A DNA stretch of 64,000 nt from Ktedonobacter robiniae (GCF_016587375.1 NZ_BNJG01000002.1:372001-436000); one strand, 5' to 3'. Positions 44,346-54,045 are shown, numbered from the stretch's first letter. The notes: generated by a model not told the origin, from the sequence alone. Made by a program: numbers and translations.

Positions 44346-45314
44346 TTAGGAAAGGAAATCCAGTCTCCTGCTTTCGTTGCCTCCGACGACTTGTTGATAC
44401 ACATACCAACAGGTCACCAGATCCTGAAAAGCCAGACCAACACCGCCATAGATGGTAATTTGCTCCGCGCTGCTGCGCCCTGCTTTTCCCCCGGCAATGA
44501 CTTCGCCCAATTCGGCATGTATACTTTGCCGATCCAGGCCCAGACTCCCTATGGTTCCCATACTGATGGCCAGATCTCGATCATCGCAGACAAAGAGCCC
44601 GTGTTGGAGAAGCTCGGCTGCCACTTCACATTTGCCTGGTTCATCGGGTCCCAGCGTGGTGATATGGGTGCCGGGCTGCACCATATTGGAGAAGAGAAAA
44701 GGCTCGCGCGACCAGGTGGCAGCGACAATGATGTCTGCGTCTTTCGTCGCCTCAGCCAGCGTGGAAGCGACTCGCACCGCACACGGCAGTTCCTCCTCCA
44801 TCACACGGGCTAAGGTCTCGGCACGCTCTGCCACGAGATCATAGACCAGAACCTGCGAAAGCTGACGGACAAGGGAGAGCGCGCGTAATTGCCACCTTCC
44901 TTGCACTCCCGCTCCAATGAGAGCGACTCGTGAAGCGTCTGAACGTGCCAGGACATCGGCAGCTACTGCGCCTGCCAGTCCGGTACGGACGGCGGTGATC
45001 GCGGTCGAATCCATGAGAGCGAGTAGATCCCCTGTCTGGAGCTCATGCAGCAGCAGCACTCCGGTAATCGCTGGTTGTCTGGTGGGAAATTTGGCGTGAA
45101 CTTTCACCGTATAGGCAGGAATATCGGGAAGCAGGCCAGGAAACAGGAGCATCGCGGTGGGAGCAGGCTGGCCAGGGAGAAGCGAGCGCACCCGCTGAGC
45201 CGCGATGGAACGCGTGAGCGAGTAGGCTTGAAAGGCTTGACGCATCTGGGGCAGCAAGGCAGGTACGTGCAACAATGGCTCGACCTCTGAACGTGTCAGC
45301 AGAACCGTCTTCAT
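44346..45314 (-). CDS. ornithine cyclodeaminase / mu-crystallin family protein
   Basis: The 322-aa protein has the family pattern from the start: LLTRSEVEPLLHVPALLPQM, PAYTVKVHAKFPTRQPAITG with the substrate lysine, LLALMDSTAITAVRTGLAGA, and the Rossmann motif VALIGAGVQGRWQLRALSLV. ADIIVAATWSREPF and ITTLGPDEPGKCEV follow. Members make proline from ornithine or reduce imine and keto acids, so the exact reaction is not fixed. No partner gene is adjacent. Confidence 0.92.
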   Translation of the reverse strand: MKTVLLTRSEVEPLLHVPALLPQMRQAFQAYSLTRSIAAQRVRSLLPGQPAPTAMLLFPGLLPDIPAYTVKVHAKFPTRQPAITGVLLLHELQTGDLLALMDSTAITAVRTGLAGAVAADVLARSDASRVALIGAGVQGRWQLRALSLVRQLSQVLVYDLVAERAETLARVMEEELPCAVRVASTLAEATKDADIIVAATWSREPFLFSNMVQPGTHITTLGPDEPGKCEVAAELLQHGLFVCDDRDLAISMGTIGSLGLDRQSIHAELGEVIAGGKAGRSSAEQITIYGGVGLAFQDLVTCWYVYQQVVGGNESRRLDFLS

Positions 45315-45580
45315 AAAATGATTACGCTCCAGTCATGGAAATTTGAAACTATCTTGCCAGATGTTCGCTTTCTCTCGCAAGAGCCAATGTGCGAGAAACC
45401 ATGCCAGCCATGTTCTCTGTGGTGAAGTGGTCCTCAACCTCGTTGTGCAACCCGTAGGGAGTTCCTCACATCCAGGCTGTACGATCGGGTTTGAGTTCGG
45501 GAGGCTCAAACCAATAATTGACTCGATGTTGGTTGGTGGCGAATGGATTCGAGAAGGTTTCTTTCTATAAGGCCCTTGAG

Positions 45581-46246
45581 CTACTGCATGCTCTCATGCT
45601 CTTTGACTTGCTTGTATCGTCTCCGTGAGCGAGCACGATCCATACATTTCAGACAACACCACTGGCGGGTGGCACTACGGGTTCGGTCATAAAAGAAGAG
45701 ATGACAGCGCGGATTGTGACACGTACGCAAGCGGCTCCTGGTTCCCTCGGTGAGCAGCCAGATGGCAGAACGAACGATCGGCAGGAACACCCGTGCCTGT
45801 GGCTGAGCATCAAGGTTATCTCTGAGACGAAAGGTTCCGGGTTCGGTCTGTTCCAGAACTTGCGATCCCATTTTGAGGATGTCATTGAGGGGAGCAAGAT
45901 TCTCCTCATGGATTTCACGCTCTGCCATCACATCCTCAAAGAGTCGGCGTAAGGCGGTACGGAGCACTTTGAACGTATCAAGCACTCCCGGGTCTGCTGT
46001 CAGCCCTTCCTGGTTTCCTTGTTCCAATTCAAGGGGAGGGTAGTGAAGCTGCGCTTGATGCCACCAGTGAGCAAAAGCATCAGGTGACACGAGTAGATCT
46101 CGACGCGTTCCCTTCACAAGCCTCTCGGTATTCACCGCATCAAGGGCCAATGCATCGCCAACAAACAGATCGCCAACAAACGGCGGAAAGAGATCATCGT
46201 TCTGCTTTCCTGGATGAACCAGACCACCTTGCTCCGATCTTTCCAT
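45581..46246 (-). CDS. CGNR zinc-finger transcriptional regulator
   Basis: ATG 46246 follows AAAGGAGAAAAAGCT; 221 aa. The N-terminal ABATE-type domain (LFVGDALALDAVNTERLVKG) is followed by a C-terminal CGNR finger: LRTCHNPRCHLFFYDRTRS, QWCCLKCMDRARSRRR. CGNR reads CHNPRC here. Such proteins are one-component regulators. It is divergent from an MFS exporter and an ene-reductase, which it probably controls. Confidence 0.88.
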   Translation of the reverse strand: MERSEQGGLVHPGKQNDDLFPPFVGDLFVGDALALDAVNTERLVKGTRRDLLVSPDAFAHWWHQAQLHYPPLELEQGNQEGLTADPGVLDTFKVLRTALRRLFEDVMAEREIHEENLAPLNDILKMGSQVLEQTEPGTFRLRDNLDAQPQARVFLPIVRSAIWLLTEGTRSRLRTCHNPRCHLFFYDRTRSATRQWCCLKCMDRARSRRRYKQVKEHESMQ

Positions 46247-46649
46247 AGCTTTTTCTCCTTTGTGTCTACTCTCTTTATTATCCAACACTATTTCCATCTT
46301 GACAAGGATTTTTTTTGCAGATATACTTCGTTCATCCATATCTAGCCATTATTAGCTATGGATAAAAACAGAGATTTTCTCTGCTTCCCCGAAGGCTGAG
46401 ACTTTGCGCGCGACTCTCGAGGAGGAGAGGACCATCGAGGTTCTGTAATAGGTATCTATGGGAGCGAAGCTGTTGCTTTTTGGCAATGACGCTGCTGATC
46501 AGAGGGCATTGCTCCTCGGCTCGTTGCCTCGTGCATTGGTTTGGGAAGCCAAAGGAGGGAAAGCTCTCTCGCCAGGACACTTGCAGAAACCCCAACAGCT
46601 TCATTTCGCTATTTATACTCAGTAATATAAAAAAGAGGAAAAATACTTC
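46247..46649. promoter_or_regulatory. divergent regulatory region with inverted repeat
   Basis: ATCCATA (46334-46340) and TATGGAT (46357-46363) form an inverted repeat with 16 bp between, near an AT-rich promoter-like area (TTGACA at 46299-46304). It lies between the CGNR regulator and the MFS gene and is the best operator candidate. The remainder up to 46649 shows no convincing gene. Confidence 0.45.
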
Positions 46650-48185
46650 ATGAGAAAGCATCCACCCTCCAAATGGCTCACACTGGCTGCCACTTGCTTT
46701 GGTTTACTGATGCTCTATATCGACTTGTTTATTGTCAATGTAGCTTTGCCAACCATTGGACAGGATTTTCGTACTCCACTCAGCACGGTTTCCTGGACGA
46801 TTTCAGGCTACGCCTTGATGATCGGAGTCTTGCCTATGGGCATTGGTCGCCTGGGGGATCTCTGGGGCCAGCGTTCCGTCTATCTGGCAGGTTTGGTAAT
46901 CTTTAGTGCCGCGTCATTCGCCTGTGGTCTGGCCCCTGATATCACCGTTCTGATCGTCTTTCGAGTGGTTCAGGGCATTGGCGCGGCAATCATGACACCT
47001 GGAACCCTCGCGATTATCGTGCGGGCCTTTCCTCAGAGTCAACATGGCCTGGCAATCGGTATCAATGGGGGCATCTCTGGTCTGGGCTTGATTGCCGGAC
47101 CAGTTCTCGGTGGCCTACTCGTTCAGGGAGAGAGTTGGCGCTGGATCTTTCTGGTGAATATTCCCCTTGGGATCATTGCATTGATCATGACGATACTCTT
47201 CATTCCATCATCACACGAGGAAACTGCTTCCGTACCCGTTGATTGGCTCGGTCTTGCGCTTTTATCTGTTGGCCTGCTCTGTTTATTATTCGGCGTCACA
47301 CGTGCCGGTGAGGAAGGATGGACCAATGGAGTGGTCGTAGGAAGCTGCCTGTCAGGTGTGGTACTGTTGGCACTGTTCGTCATCACTGAAAGGCGGGTTC
47401 GCTGGCCACTGATTGATCTGGCCCTGTTTCGCAATCGTCAGTTCGTCATGGGATGTCTGGGCTTTTTCTTTTTCTCTGCGGCACTTTATGGATCACAGCC
47501 TTATTGGAGCTTATTCCTGCAAAACACCTGGAGATTTTCCCCGCTGCAAGGTGGCCTGGCTTTCGTCCCTGCTACCGGCTTGATTGTCCTCTTGACACCA
47601 GTGACAGGCATTCTTGCTCAATGGGCCAAAGCTCGACGCGATGTGTTTCTTCTCGGTGGATTATTGCTCAGTGGCATCAGTTTTCTCTTTGTGACCCTCA
47701 CCTTGAGCCCACAGAGCACATATAGCAATGGATTGCTTCCTGCTTTTCTCATGCGAGGTCTGGCTATTCCTGTGGTAACATCCTGTACTACGCTTGCCGT
47801 GGTAAACGCGGTGTCGCTCAAGCAATCAGGGCTGGCCTCCGGCACCATCGCTATGGCGCGCAATATCGGAACTGCCTTTGGGGTTGCAGTACTGAATCAA
47901 GTGTATCTTTTTCATGTGAACTCCACCCTGTCACTCTCTTCTGCAGCCAGTCGAGCGGCCGCCGATCAATTCCTTCTCCCGGCTCAAGGAGAAAATGTTC
48001 TGGGGGTAGAAACGAGTATTTTTCAAGCCTTCGGGTTGATCGCACTGACTTGCGCGCTTCTTTGTGGAGGAGCAATAATTCTGGTTTTCTTTATGCATCC
48101 CAGGATGCGCAACAAAGTCCTTGCCACTCCTGCTCAGGAAAACTTCTCAGAAACATTATCGAATGTTTCTCATGGGAAGAAGTAA
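46650..48185 (+). CDS. MFS drug exporter, DHA2/EmrB-QacA type
   Basis: The 511-aa protein has 14 predicted membrane helices. It opens FGLLMLYIDLFIVNVALPTI with motif D1, carries motif A GIGRLGDLWGQRSVYLAG, motif B VFRVVQGIGAAIMTPGTLAI, and motif C GISGLGLIAGPVLGGLLV. Such transporters extrude lipophilic drugs using the proton gradient. ATG 46650 has no strong ribosome-binding site but starts at the usual point. An ene-reductase gene follows 67 bp later. Confidence 0.93.
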   Translation: MRKHPPSKWLTLAATCFGLLMLYIDLFIVNVALPTIGQDFRTPLSTVSWTISGYALMIGVLPMGIGRLGDLWGQRSVYLAGLVIFSAASFACGLAPDITVLIVFRVVQGIGAAIMTPGTLAIIVRAFPQSQHGLAIGINGGISGLGLIAGPVLGGLLVQGESWRWIFLVNIPLGIIALIMTILFIPSSHEETASVPVDWLGLALLSVGLLCLLFGVTRAGEEGWTNGVVVGSCLSGVVLLALFVITERRVRWPLIDLALFRNRQFVMGCLGFFFFSAALYGSQPYWSLFLQNTWRFSPLQGGLAFVPATGLIVLLTPVTGILAQWAKARRDVFLLGGLLLSGISFLFVTLTLSPQSTYSNGLLPAFLMRGLAIPVVTSCTTLAVVNAVSLKQSGLASGTIAMARNIGTAFGVAVLNQVYLFHVNSTLSLSSAASRAAADQFLLPAQGENVLGVETSIFQAFGLIALTCALLCGGAIILVFFMHPRMRNKVLATPAQENFSETLSNVSHGKK

Positions 48186-48252
48186 CTTGTAAATATTGGA
48201 ACGAAGCTGTAAGTATTCCGAGAAACGTCATTTCACTTATTTGGAGGTACTA

Positions 48253-49374
48253 ATGAAACAACTGTTCATGCCCTTTATGCTTGGATCAGATCGGCTGGCT
48301 CATCGCATCGTGATGCCGCCGTTGACACGGATGCGCGCCGGCGCCGATGATGTCCCTTCGCCTCTGGCCGCCACCTACTATAGTCAACGCGCGACCGAAG
48401 GCGGCCTGATCATCGCAGAAGCAACCCAGATTTCACAACAAGGACAAGGCTATCCGCACACGCCTGGGATCTATACGCCGGATCAGGTCGCCGGGTGGCG
48501 AACCGTCACCGAGGCGGTCAAGAAGCGAGGTGCAATTTTCTTCCTCCAGTTGTGGCATGTGGGGAGAATTTCACACTCCTCGCTTCAAAGGGACGGAGCC
48601 CTTCCTGTGGCACCGTCTGCGATCCGACCAGCTGGCAATGCCTTTACAAGCAGTGGGCAGCGCATGCCCTTTGAAACACCTCGCGCCCTCGAACTGAATG
48701 AAATTCCGCAGATTGTGGCTGACTACCGCAGGGCTGCGGAGAATGCCAAGCAAGCCGGATTCCACGGAATCGAGATTCATGCCGCCAATGGCTATCTTCT
48801 TCAACAGTTTCTGGAAGACAAGACCAACCACCGAAATGACCGTTACGGCGGCTCGATTGAAAACCGCGCGCGGCTTCTTTTTGAAGTACTCGATGCCGTT
48901 TCGGAAGTCTGGCCGATCGATCGTGTCGGTGTTCGGCTATCGCCCTTCAGCGATGTCGGCGATATCGCTGACAGTGATCCGGCGGAGCTGTATACACACG
49001 TGATCAAGGCCTTGGCCGCGCGCGGAATTTGCTATCTGCACCTGATCGAGCCGCAGGTGCGTGCTGGCCTGGTGGAGGAGACAAATGATGAGGCGCCGCG
49101 ATCTGTGGCGACGCTATTTCGCTCACGGTTTCCAGGGCCATTGATCGTGTCGGGGGGATTTACCGCTGATACCGCGGAGCAAGCGCTCGCGGCTGGAACG
49201 GCAGACCTCATCGCGTTTGGACGCGCCTTTATCGCCAATCCCGATCTGTCGAGGCGCTTCGCGCTTCGCGCGCCACTCAACGCGCCTGACCGATCCACAT
49301 TCTATGGTGGCGGCGAGCGCGGCTACACCGACTATCCAAGCATCGACGAGATCAGTGCGGATACCTTGGGATGA
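48253..49374 (+). CDS. alkene reductase, Old Yellow Enzyme family
   Basis: ATG 48253 follows TTGGAGG; 373 aa. The FMN-dependent TIM barrel is clear: RIVMPPLTRMRAGADDVPSP, EATQISQQGQGYPHTPGIY, FFLQLWHVGRISH, GIEIHAANGYLLQQFLEDKT with the HxAN catalytic pair, and NDRYGGSIENRARLLFEV. PLIVSGGFTADTAEQALAAG and DLIAFGRAFIANPDL bind the flavin phosphate. It reduces activated C=C or nitro compounds with NADPH. Expression is probably shared with the exporter. Confidence 0.95.
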   Translation: MKQLFMPFMLGSDRLAHRIVMPPLTRMRAGADDVPSPLAATYYSQRATEGGLIIAEATQISQQGQGYPHTPGIYTPDQVAGWRTVTEAVKKRGAIFFLQLWHVGRISHSSLQRDGALPVAPSAIRPAGNAFTSSGQRMPFETPRALELNEIPQIVADYRRAAENAKQAGFHGIEIHAANGYLLQQFLEDKTNHRNDRYGGSIENRARLLFEVLDAVSEVWPIDRVGVRLSPFSDVGDIADSDPAELYTHVIKALAARGICYLHLIEPQVRAGLVEETNDEAPRSVATLFRSRFPGPLIVSGGFTADTAEQALAAGTADLIAFGRAFIANPDLSRRFALRAPLNAPDRSTFYGGGERGYTDYPSIDEISADTLG

Positions 49375-49882
49375 TAGGAATCCGAATGCCAATGGCTGTT
49401 TATGGCCCGACTCGGCCGACGATGGGACGTAGTTGACCGTCGGTTGCCGGGGTATACCGTTTATGAGGTACCTCCAGGATACGATCCAAAATAGTAACTA
49501 TTCAGTAGGGTCATGAAAAAGCGGGAAGAACGGGATTGCCCGCCAGCGTCTGCTCCAGTGCAGAAAGCAGTTTCATCCCTTGCTTGCGCAAGGTTGGAAG
49601 ATAACTAGAGGTAGGGCTAGGATGTTAGCATGTCAGTTGCAGAGAGTGCGTTGTTCCGGTATCCTTGTGAGGTCAAGCTGACGGGGACGCCGAGGGTACG
49701 CGGCGTCAGGGTTGGCCCGTTTGCAGGTTGGGACACCAAGCCCGATAGGATGTTTGGCCACCCGTCGAGTCCGCTAAACTGGGAGCGTGAAAGAGCGCAG
49801 CCCGAATCGGTGTGTGAACACTGCGAAACCCAAACGGCGTACTCTCGTTCTGGTCATTGCCTGAACAAGGAGGACATACCTC
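49375..49882. other. gap with transposase relic and IS110 left flank
   Basis: Minus-strand 49614-49514 encodes SSYLPTLRKQGMKLLSALEQ and TLAGNPVLPAFS with a stop, resembling the C-terminus of an IS66-type transposase. The last ~260 bp before the IS110 gene are untranslated and are the likely place of its bridge RNA. No complete gene is present. Confidence 0.45.
49514..49614 (-). pseudogene. C-terminal fragment of an IS66-like transposase
   Basis: About 34 codons remain, with the TLRKQG...LLSALEQTLAGNPVLP pattern at the end of IS66-family or related transposases. Upstream coding is lost. The identification is by pattern only. Confidence 0.4.
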
Positions 49883-51097
49883 ATGCTTGCAGATGTGTCT
49901 GGAGAGCGTTTCGTTGCCCTGGATGTTCACAAGCACTATGTCGTCGTCGGAGCCGTCAATACTACTCAACAGGTGGTGCTCTCTCCTCGTCGAGTGGATC
50001 TGGATGATCTTCCTTCCTGGAGTCAGCAGCATCTTTGCTCAACTGATGCAGTGGTGTTGGAAGCTACCACCAATGCCTGGCATCTGTGCGACCAGCTCCA
50101 CCCTCTGGTTTCCTCTGTGACCGTCGCTCATCCCAACCTCGTAAAGCTCATTACCACTGCTCGGGTCAAGACCGATGCACGAGACACCCTCCACCTGGCT
50201 CGACTTCTGGCCGCCGGTCTCATTCCTGCAGTGTGGATTCCCCCTCAGAACGTGCGTGAGTTGCGCGGGCTCCTCGCGCATCGGGCTCGCTTGATTCGTC
50301 AGCGTACCCAGGCCAAAAACCGGCTGCGCAGCACCTTGCACCGCTACAACATCGTCCCGCCATCTGCAGGACTCTTCGCCCCAGCCCAACAGAGTTGGTG
50401 GGAGAACCTTTCCCTCTCGGCAGTTGAGAAACTGCGTATCCGCCAGGACTTGAGCCTGATAGAGAGTCTGGAGCCGTTGATTGGCGAGGTGGAAACGGAA
50501 CTGACTCGCTTAAGTGGGACTGAGCCGTGGGCAAGTCAGGTGGTTTTTCTGCTCCAGGTGCCCGGGATTGGGGTCATCAATGCCCTCATCCTCCTGGCCG
50601 CTATCGGGGACATTACCCGCTTTCCCAGCGCGAAACAGCTCGTGGGATATGCTGGTCTGGGAGCGAGTGTCCACGCTTCTGGGCAGATCTACCAAACCGG
50701 GCATATTACCAAACAGGGGCGAAGGGACATGCGGGCAGCATTAGTCGAAGCAGCCTGGATGGCGGTCGAGCACCATCCTCATTGGAAAGACCAGTTTGAG
50801 CGACTGGCGATGCGGATCGGCAAGAAGAAAGCCATTGTAGCTATTGCACGTAAGCTGCTCGTGATCATCTGGCATGTGCTTTCCAAACAGGAGGCTGATC
50901 GGCAGGCCGATCAAGCGATGGTCACACGGGCGATTATGGAATGGGCACGAAACAAATCGACCGCGACTCGACAAGGGCTTTCTCGTGTCGAATTTGTGCG
51001 CCGCGAACTGGATCGGCTCGGGATCGGAGCCCACATGGAGAGCTTCGTCTTCAATGGTCGGACCTATCATTTACCAGCATCGACTCGTTCCGGTTGA
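49883..51097 (+). CDS. IS110-family transposase
   Basis: The 404-aa protein is complete: RFVALDVHKHYVVVGAVN with the first Asp near residue 14, DAVVLEATTNAWHLCDQL near residue 60, ARVKTDARDTLHLARLLAAG near 105, and in the C-domain VPGIGVINALILLAAIGD, AKQLVGYAGLGASVHASGQI with the serine, and GRRDMRAALVEAAWMAV. It differs strongly from the IS110 at 16382, so they are separate arrivals. AAGGAGG lies 14-20 bases upstream of ATG 49883. Borders were not determined. Confidence 0.95.
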   Translation: MLADVSGERFVALDVHKHYVVVGAVNTTQQVVLSPRRVDLDDLPSWSQQHLCSTDAVVLEATTNAWHLCDQLHPLVSSVTVAHPNLVKLITTARVKTDARDTLHLARLLAAGLIPAVWIPPQNVRELRGLLAHRARLIRQRTQAKNRLRSTLHRYNIVPPSAGLFAPAQQSWWENLSLSAVEKLRIRQDLSLIESLEPLIGEVETELTRLSGTEPWASQVVFLLQVPGIGVINALILLAAIGDITRFPSAKQLVGYAGLGASVHASGQIYQTGHITKQGRRDMRAALVEAAWMAVEHHPHWKDQFERLAMRIGKKKAIVAIARKLLVIIWHVLSKQEADRQADQAMVTRAIMEWARNKSTATRQGLSRVEFVRRELDRLGIGAHMESFVFNGRTYHLPASTRSG

Positions 51098-51177
51098 GCC
51101 TGCCCAAAGAGATCATCAAAGAGGTTTTTCATCTGGAAGGCCCCAGAGCCTTTGCGGGGTCAGAGGGATTTTGCGTG

Positions 51178-51293
51178 TTTTTCTTTCTACTTGACAGGGT
51201 ACTTCATCGGTCACTGCAAAAATCTATCATAAGCACCCTTATGATAGATTTTTGCAGTGACCGATGAAGTACCCTGTCAAGTAGAAAGAAAAA
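51178..51293. repeat. perfect 55-bp palindromic hairpin
   Basis: Positions 51178-51232 are the exact reverse complement of 51239-51293; the loop is GCACCC. The arms contain TTGACAGGGTACTTCATCGG, a sequence like an insertion-sequence end. It lies between the IS110 gene and IS607. It could be a MITE reduced to its two ends or a DNA inversion scar. Confidence 0.85.
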
Positions 51294-51343
51294 GAGCCTT
51301 CAACAGTATTGAAAAAGCTAGGATAATATATTAAACTGTATGC

Positions 51344-51976
51344 ATGGAACATACGTATTCACCCAAACAATTTGGGAAACTGATTGGCAAATCCGTCAAT
51401 ACCCTGCAAAAATGGGATCGCAAAGGCATCTTGCCCGCGTACCGGAGTCCGACGAATCGGCGCTACTACACGCATGAACAATACTTGCAGTATCGCGGGT
51501 TGATTTCGTCTGAGCAGGGATTAGTGATTGCGTATGCCCGTGTGTCATCTCCCGGTCAGAAGAAGGATCTCACCATTCAGAAAGAAGCGTTGCGAGCCTA
51601 CTGCGTGGAACATGGCATCAAAGTCGATCAGTGGATCGAAGATATTGGCTCCGCGCTTAACTACAAGCGCAAGGGCTTTCATCAGATTATTGAACTCATC
51701 GAGTTAGGGCAGGTCAAGCGGCTGATCATTGGCTACCAGGATCGCTTTGTGCGCTTTGGCTATGACTGGTTTGAGCAGTTTTGCCAGCGGCACGGAACTG
51801 ACATTACCGTGATTAACGGTGAAACCTTCTCCTCCGAAGAAGAACTCGTGCGGGATTTGATCGCCATTGTGACTGTCTTCTCTGCCCGCCTCCATGGTCT
51901 GCGCTCGCATAAAAATCTGATTCGAGCGGCGGCGCTGGGAAAGGACATCAAGGATGATCAAGGCACACAAGATTAG
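51344..51976 (+). CDS. tnpA: IS607-family serine recombinase TnpA
   Basis: The 210-aa protein starts with a MerR-like helix-turn-helix (YSPKQFGKLIGKSVNTLQKW, LPAYRSPTNRRYYTHEQYLQ) followed by the resolvase domain: VIAYARVSSPGQKKDLTIQK with the catalytic serine in ARVSS, IGYQDRFVRFGYDWFEQFC, and EEELVRDLIAIVTVFSARLH. This head-first order is specific for IS607. Its end overlaps tnpB by 23 bp. Apparently intact. Confidence 0.95.
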   Translation: MEHTYSPKQFGKLIGKSVNTLQKWDRKGILPAYRSPTNRRYYTHEQYLQYRGLISSEQGLVIAYARVSSPGQKKDLTIQKEALRAYCVEHGIKVDQWIEDIGSALNYKRKGFHQIIELIELGQVKRLIIGYQDRFVRFGYDWFEQFCQRHGTDITVINGETFSSEEELVRDLIAIVTVFSARLHGLRSHKNLIRAAALGKDIKDDQGTQD

Positions 51977-53117
51977 ACTCCATCCCACGCCTGAGCAGAC
52001 CATCTACGTTGCCAAAGCCGCTGGAACCGCACGGTTCGTTTGGAACTGGGCCTTAGCTGAATGGAATCGGCAATACGAGGCCGGAGAAAAGCCGACAGCA
52101 TTAAAGCTCAAGAAGCAATTCAACTCCATCCGGCGTGAGCACTTCCCCTGGACCTGGGAAGTCACCAAGAACGCCTCGGATCAGCCGTTTCTTGATTTAG
52201 GCAAGGCGTTTACAGCGTTTTTTGAAGGCCGTGCCCGCCGCCCGAAGTTCAAAAGCAAAAAGCGCAGTAAACCGAGTTTCTATCTTGCTAATGATCAATT
52301 CGAGGTAGGCGATCATCGCATGTGGATCCCCAAACTCGGTTGGGTGAATATGGCCGAGAATGTGCGTTTTCAGGGCAAGGTGACAGGGGCACGGATCACG
52401 AAGACGGCAGACTGGTGGTTCGTGAGTATCCAGGTCGAACTGCCTAATGTGCTTCCAGAGAAAAAGCAAGCTGCCATTGGCATTGATGTGGGTCTCAACC
52501 ACCTGGCGACCTTGAGTACAGGAGAGGAAATCGAGAACCAAGCTTTCCTCAAGACCGCCCTCAAGAAACTGCGCCGGGCCAACAAACGCTTACATCGCCG
52601 CAAACTCAGCTCAAAGAATCGGGAGAAAGCACGCAGGCAGGTAGCACGGTTCCATTATCGGATGACCTGTTTGCGCGATGACGTGCTCCACAAGCTGACC
52701 ACCCGGCTCGCGAACTGTTACGGGATCATCGGCATTGAGGACCTCAATCTCAAGGGCTTGCTGAAGAATCGCAAGCTCGCTCGGTCCTTCTCGGATGCGG
52801 CATTAGGCAAGCTCTTGTCGCTTTTGACAAGCAAAGTGGAGCAGCGCGGCGGGCAGGTGATCAAAGTGGATCGCTTCTTTCCATCAAGCAAAACGTGTCA
52901 CTGCTGCGGCTGGAAATGGGAAAACATGCAATTGTCAGATCGGGTGTTTCTCTGCCAGAATGCCGAATGCGCGTATTGTCAATTTGAACAGGATAGAGAT
53001 TACAATGCAGCTTTGAATATCCTGCATGAAGCCTTGTGCTTGATTGGGCTGATAGATCAAGCCGTCTCCGGTACTGGCTCGGACGAAGACGCAAACTTGG
53101 CTGTGGACGCGGGGTAA
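51954..53117 (+). CDS. tnpB: IS607-type TnpB RNA-guided nuclease
   Basis: The 387-aa protein has the acids of the RuvC core: AAIGIDVGLNHLATLS near residue 177, IIGIEDLNLKGLLKN near 259 and EQDRDYNAALNILHEA near 347. The zinc ribbon is CHCCGWKW with CQNAECAYC. It starts IKAHKIRLHPTPEQTIYVAK. All signature residues are present, so it may be active. The 3' end and the following untranslated DNA to about 53375 should encode its guide RNA. Confidence 0.94.
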   Translation: MIKAHKIRLHPTPEQTIYVAKAAGTARFVWNWALAEWNRQYEAGEKPTALKLKKQFNSIRREHFPWTWEVTKNASDQPFLDLGKAFTAFFEGRARRPKFKSKKRSKPSFYLANDQFEVGDHRMWIPKLGWVNMAENVRFQGKVTGARITKTADWWFVSIQVELPNVLPEKKQAAIGIDVGLNHLATLSTGEEIENQAFLKTALKKLRRANKRLHRRKLSSKNREKARRQVARFHYRMTCLRDDVLHKLTTRLANCYGIIGIEDLNLKGLLKNRKLARSFSDAALGKLLSLLTSKVEQRGGQVIKVDRFFPSSKTCHCCGWKWENMQLSDRVFLCQNAECAYCQFEQDRDYNAALNILHEALCLIGLIDQAVSGTGSDEDANLAVDAG

Positions 53118-53375
53118 GACCAAAAGGCACAGGTTGTCTTGCGGCTCCTACGGAGGAAGCAGCAACAACGAAAGGTGTAGGAGAGCGGTGCTTGCATATG
53201 TTTTCCTACATTAATCGGAGCAGAAAACGTGGTATGCTGCCTCTCGCCAGGCACAAAATCCCCTGGTCTCACAGCATTTGCTGTGATCTCTTCCAAAAAC
53301 GTGATGGGAGGACAAGCAGAGCTCGCTTCCTTGTCAATTTTGGCAGGGTTAGCCTAAACGAGCCGATGCCAGTAA

Positions 53376-53817
53376 ATGGTAGGTTCGGCTATTGAACACG
53401 AAGCTCTCCATATCGAGCGTTGCCTGATTCGCATTATTCAGGGGAAAGGGAACAAGGATCGCCAGGTTCCCTTCCCTCGCCCTTTCCGCGAACTGCTCGC
53501 ACTGCACATGGAGCAGATGAAGGTCCGTGGAGCAGTTATTTGTTCGAGTCGGTGCGCAAGCGTCGGTACACAGATCGAGGGGTGCGCAAAATGCTGACGC
53601 GCTACGCCCAGGCTGCTGGAATCACGCGCTCCATGTCTCCCCACAAATGGAGGCATTTTCTCTTCACCTGGCTGAAAAAAGAGGGCATCGAGGATGCTCT
53701 GATCCAGCCCTACTCTGGACACGCCACACGACAATCACTCGAAATCTAATCCAGGCTTTCACTGGCGGATGCGCAACCATCTTACAATCAAGCCATGGAA
53801 CATTTTCCCATTCAGTA
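53376..53817 (+). pseudogene. tyrosine recombinase (XerC/D-like) fragment
   Basis: Coding starts mid-protein with IIQGKGNKDRQVPFPRPFRE, slips by one base near 53540 (a T is missing before YLFESVRKRRYTDRG), continues TRYAQAAGITRSMSPHKWRH, IQPYSGHATRQSLEI, then has TAA where the family has its nucleophile tyrosine, and ends SRLSLADAQPSYNQAMEHFP. Arm and N-terminal domains are absent. It could be the dead integrase of the island or plasmid. It abuts IS607. Confidence 0.8.
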
Positions 53818-53861
53818 AAACAACAGAAAGATACTTTTGTCTTCTATGCTGTTTATACCCG

Positions 53862-54045
53862 CTACCTTGCGGCTGAATAGTCCGTAAGCAAATGACAAAA
53901 ACGAACCTGTTCATTGCGCGGTGAGGTGGGGATCACATAGCGGATCTCCACCTCATCCATCGTGACGACCACGCGGTCGACGAGCAATTCTACCAACTGC
54001 CTTTTCTGCTCAAAGGTGGCCTGGTGACAGCTCGTATACTAGGAG
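53862..54045 (-). pseudogene. C-terminal fragment of a large serine recombinase
   Basis: Minus-strand 54045-53862 encodes FEQKRQLVELLVDRVVVTMD and EVEIRYVIPTSP, then VRFCHLLTDYSA and a stop. This is the end of resolvase/recombinase-zinc-ribbon proteins of the kind common in Ktedonobacteria. All upstream parts are missing. Confidence 0.6.

Noticed and set aside
46356..46661. 101-codon minus-strand frame between CGNR and MFS genes
   Set aside because: Covers the promoter region of the MFS gene and has no recognisable domain.
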